Part shown: positions 63,736-64,000 of the stretch, in pieces
Layout of the letters: the number at the start of each line of letters is the position of its first letter
Position numbering within the stretch: position 1 is the stretch's first letter
NCBI GenBank assembly: GCA_963693365.1
Contig: CAVNZM010000009.1
Span: 10,664,001-10,728,000, forward strand
Origin: Amoebidium appalachense
Taxonomy: Eukaryota > Ichthyosporea
Direction: 5' to 3'
DNA length: 64,000 nucleotides
The notes under the pieces: generated by a model
Told to the model about the DNA's origin: nothing
Database searches by the model: none
Seen by the model: the letters and a program-made list of their open reading frames with translations, nothing else
Made by a program: the position numbers and the translations under genes

Positions 63736-64000
63736 ATGTGTATATACATGTGTGCATGCATGCCCCCCCTCCCCCCCCCCTCCCAAAAAAACAACAATAA
63801 CAACAACACATACCCTTTTTGAGTGATGTAGGGAGGCCCAGACTCCTCAGCTGGACCTCCATGCTATGGGGGAACTGGTCCAGGGGGCCCTCAGGCACCA
63901 AAAAGTCCACGGTAGCCCTGCTGCCACTGCGTGCATAGTCACTCTCCACGTGCTCGTGGAACCAGTCCGTCACCTCCTGCTTGCTGCGGTTGGTGAACAG
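62636..64000 (-). CDS. MRTO4: mRNA turnover protein 4 homologue (Mrt4/MRTO4), 3' part
   Basis: Ribosomal P0-like nucleolar factor that occupies the P-stalk base of pre-60S subunits and is later replaced by P0. Three exons are seen: 63814-64000 (continues past the window), 63429-63505 and 62636-62767; phases fit. The sequence reads LFTNRSKQEVTDWF ... GPLDQFPHSMEVQLRSLG (exon A), YAVCREGDTLNPQQAQLL (exon B) and KLFGVQMVQFKVVLE, then an acidic tail ending DESMDE-TAG (exon C). Order and motifs match eukaryotic Mrt4 from mid-protein to the end. The N-terminal part lies outside. The exon B acceptor lies in a short (CA)n run. Confidence 0.95.

Overview
This is a eukaryotic nuclear contig from an intron-rich microbial eukaryote; the lineage cannot be fixed from this window. 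The evidence is spliceosomal genes with many short exons, GT-AG borders, CTAAC/CTGAC-like branch points, Kozak-type starts, animal/protist gene families, very long simple repeats and a 500-base assembly gap. I see no prokaryotic operon, phage or CRISPR content. All four genes I can reconstruct lie on the minus strand. The two complete long ones are best read by joining exons whose borders and phases fit.

Layout, left to right. (1) 752-3296: a three-exon gene for a TRAF6-like RING / TRAF zinc-finger / coiled-coil protein with an FG-rich tail and a RanBP2-type zinc finger. (2) 3297-6753: repeat-rich spacer. (3) 6754-35297: an almost complete orthologue of the Arf exchange factor GBF1 in about 49 exons (about 1,614 residues). 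The DCB, HUS, Sec7 (with glutamic finger) and HDS regions can all be followed in order. (4) 35298-46923: an accessory region with a TG/CA block, an unassigned Pro/Ser-rich ORF, a (GA)n tract, a retrotransposon endonuclease remnant running into the gap, 35-bp repeats and a 330-bp foldback palindrome. (5) 46924-58829: a 19-exon gene for a probable single-pass membrane receptor-like protein kinase (signal peptide, small ectodomain, TM helix, complete kinase core). (6) 58830-62635: repeat-rich spacer with a CCAAT-box cluster that is probably the kinase promoter. (7) 62636-64000: the 3' part of MRTO4 (Mrt4), a 60S ribosome assembly factor; its 5' end lies beyond the window.

The low-complexity DNA is not random with respect to the genes. 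On the coding (minus) strand the long poly-C and (CA)n runs repeatedly form the tract just before the AG of 3' splice sites, often with a branch-point-like motif immediately upstream. A dispersed repeat family shares this poly-C end. In two unrelated genes the 5' splice site, together with the last bases of its exon, has been tandemly duplicated. These splice-site/repeat relationships are the most unusual content of the window. The genes have no evident common pathway: GBF1 acts in Golgi vesicle traffic, MRTO4 in nucleolar ribosome assembly, and the other two look like signalling/ubiquitin proteins.
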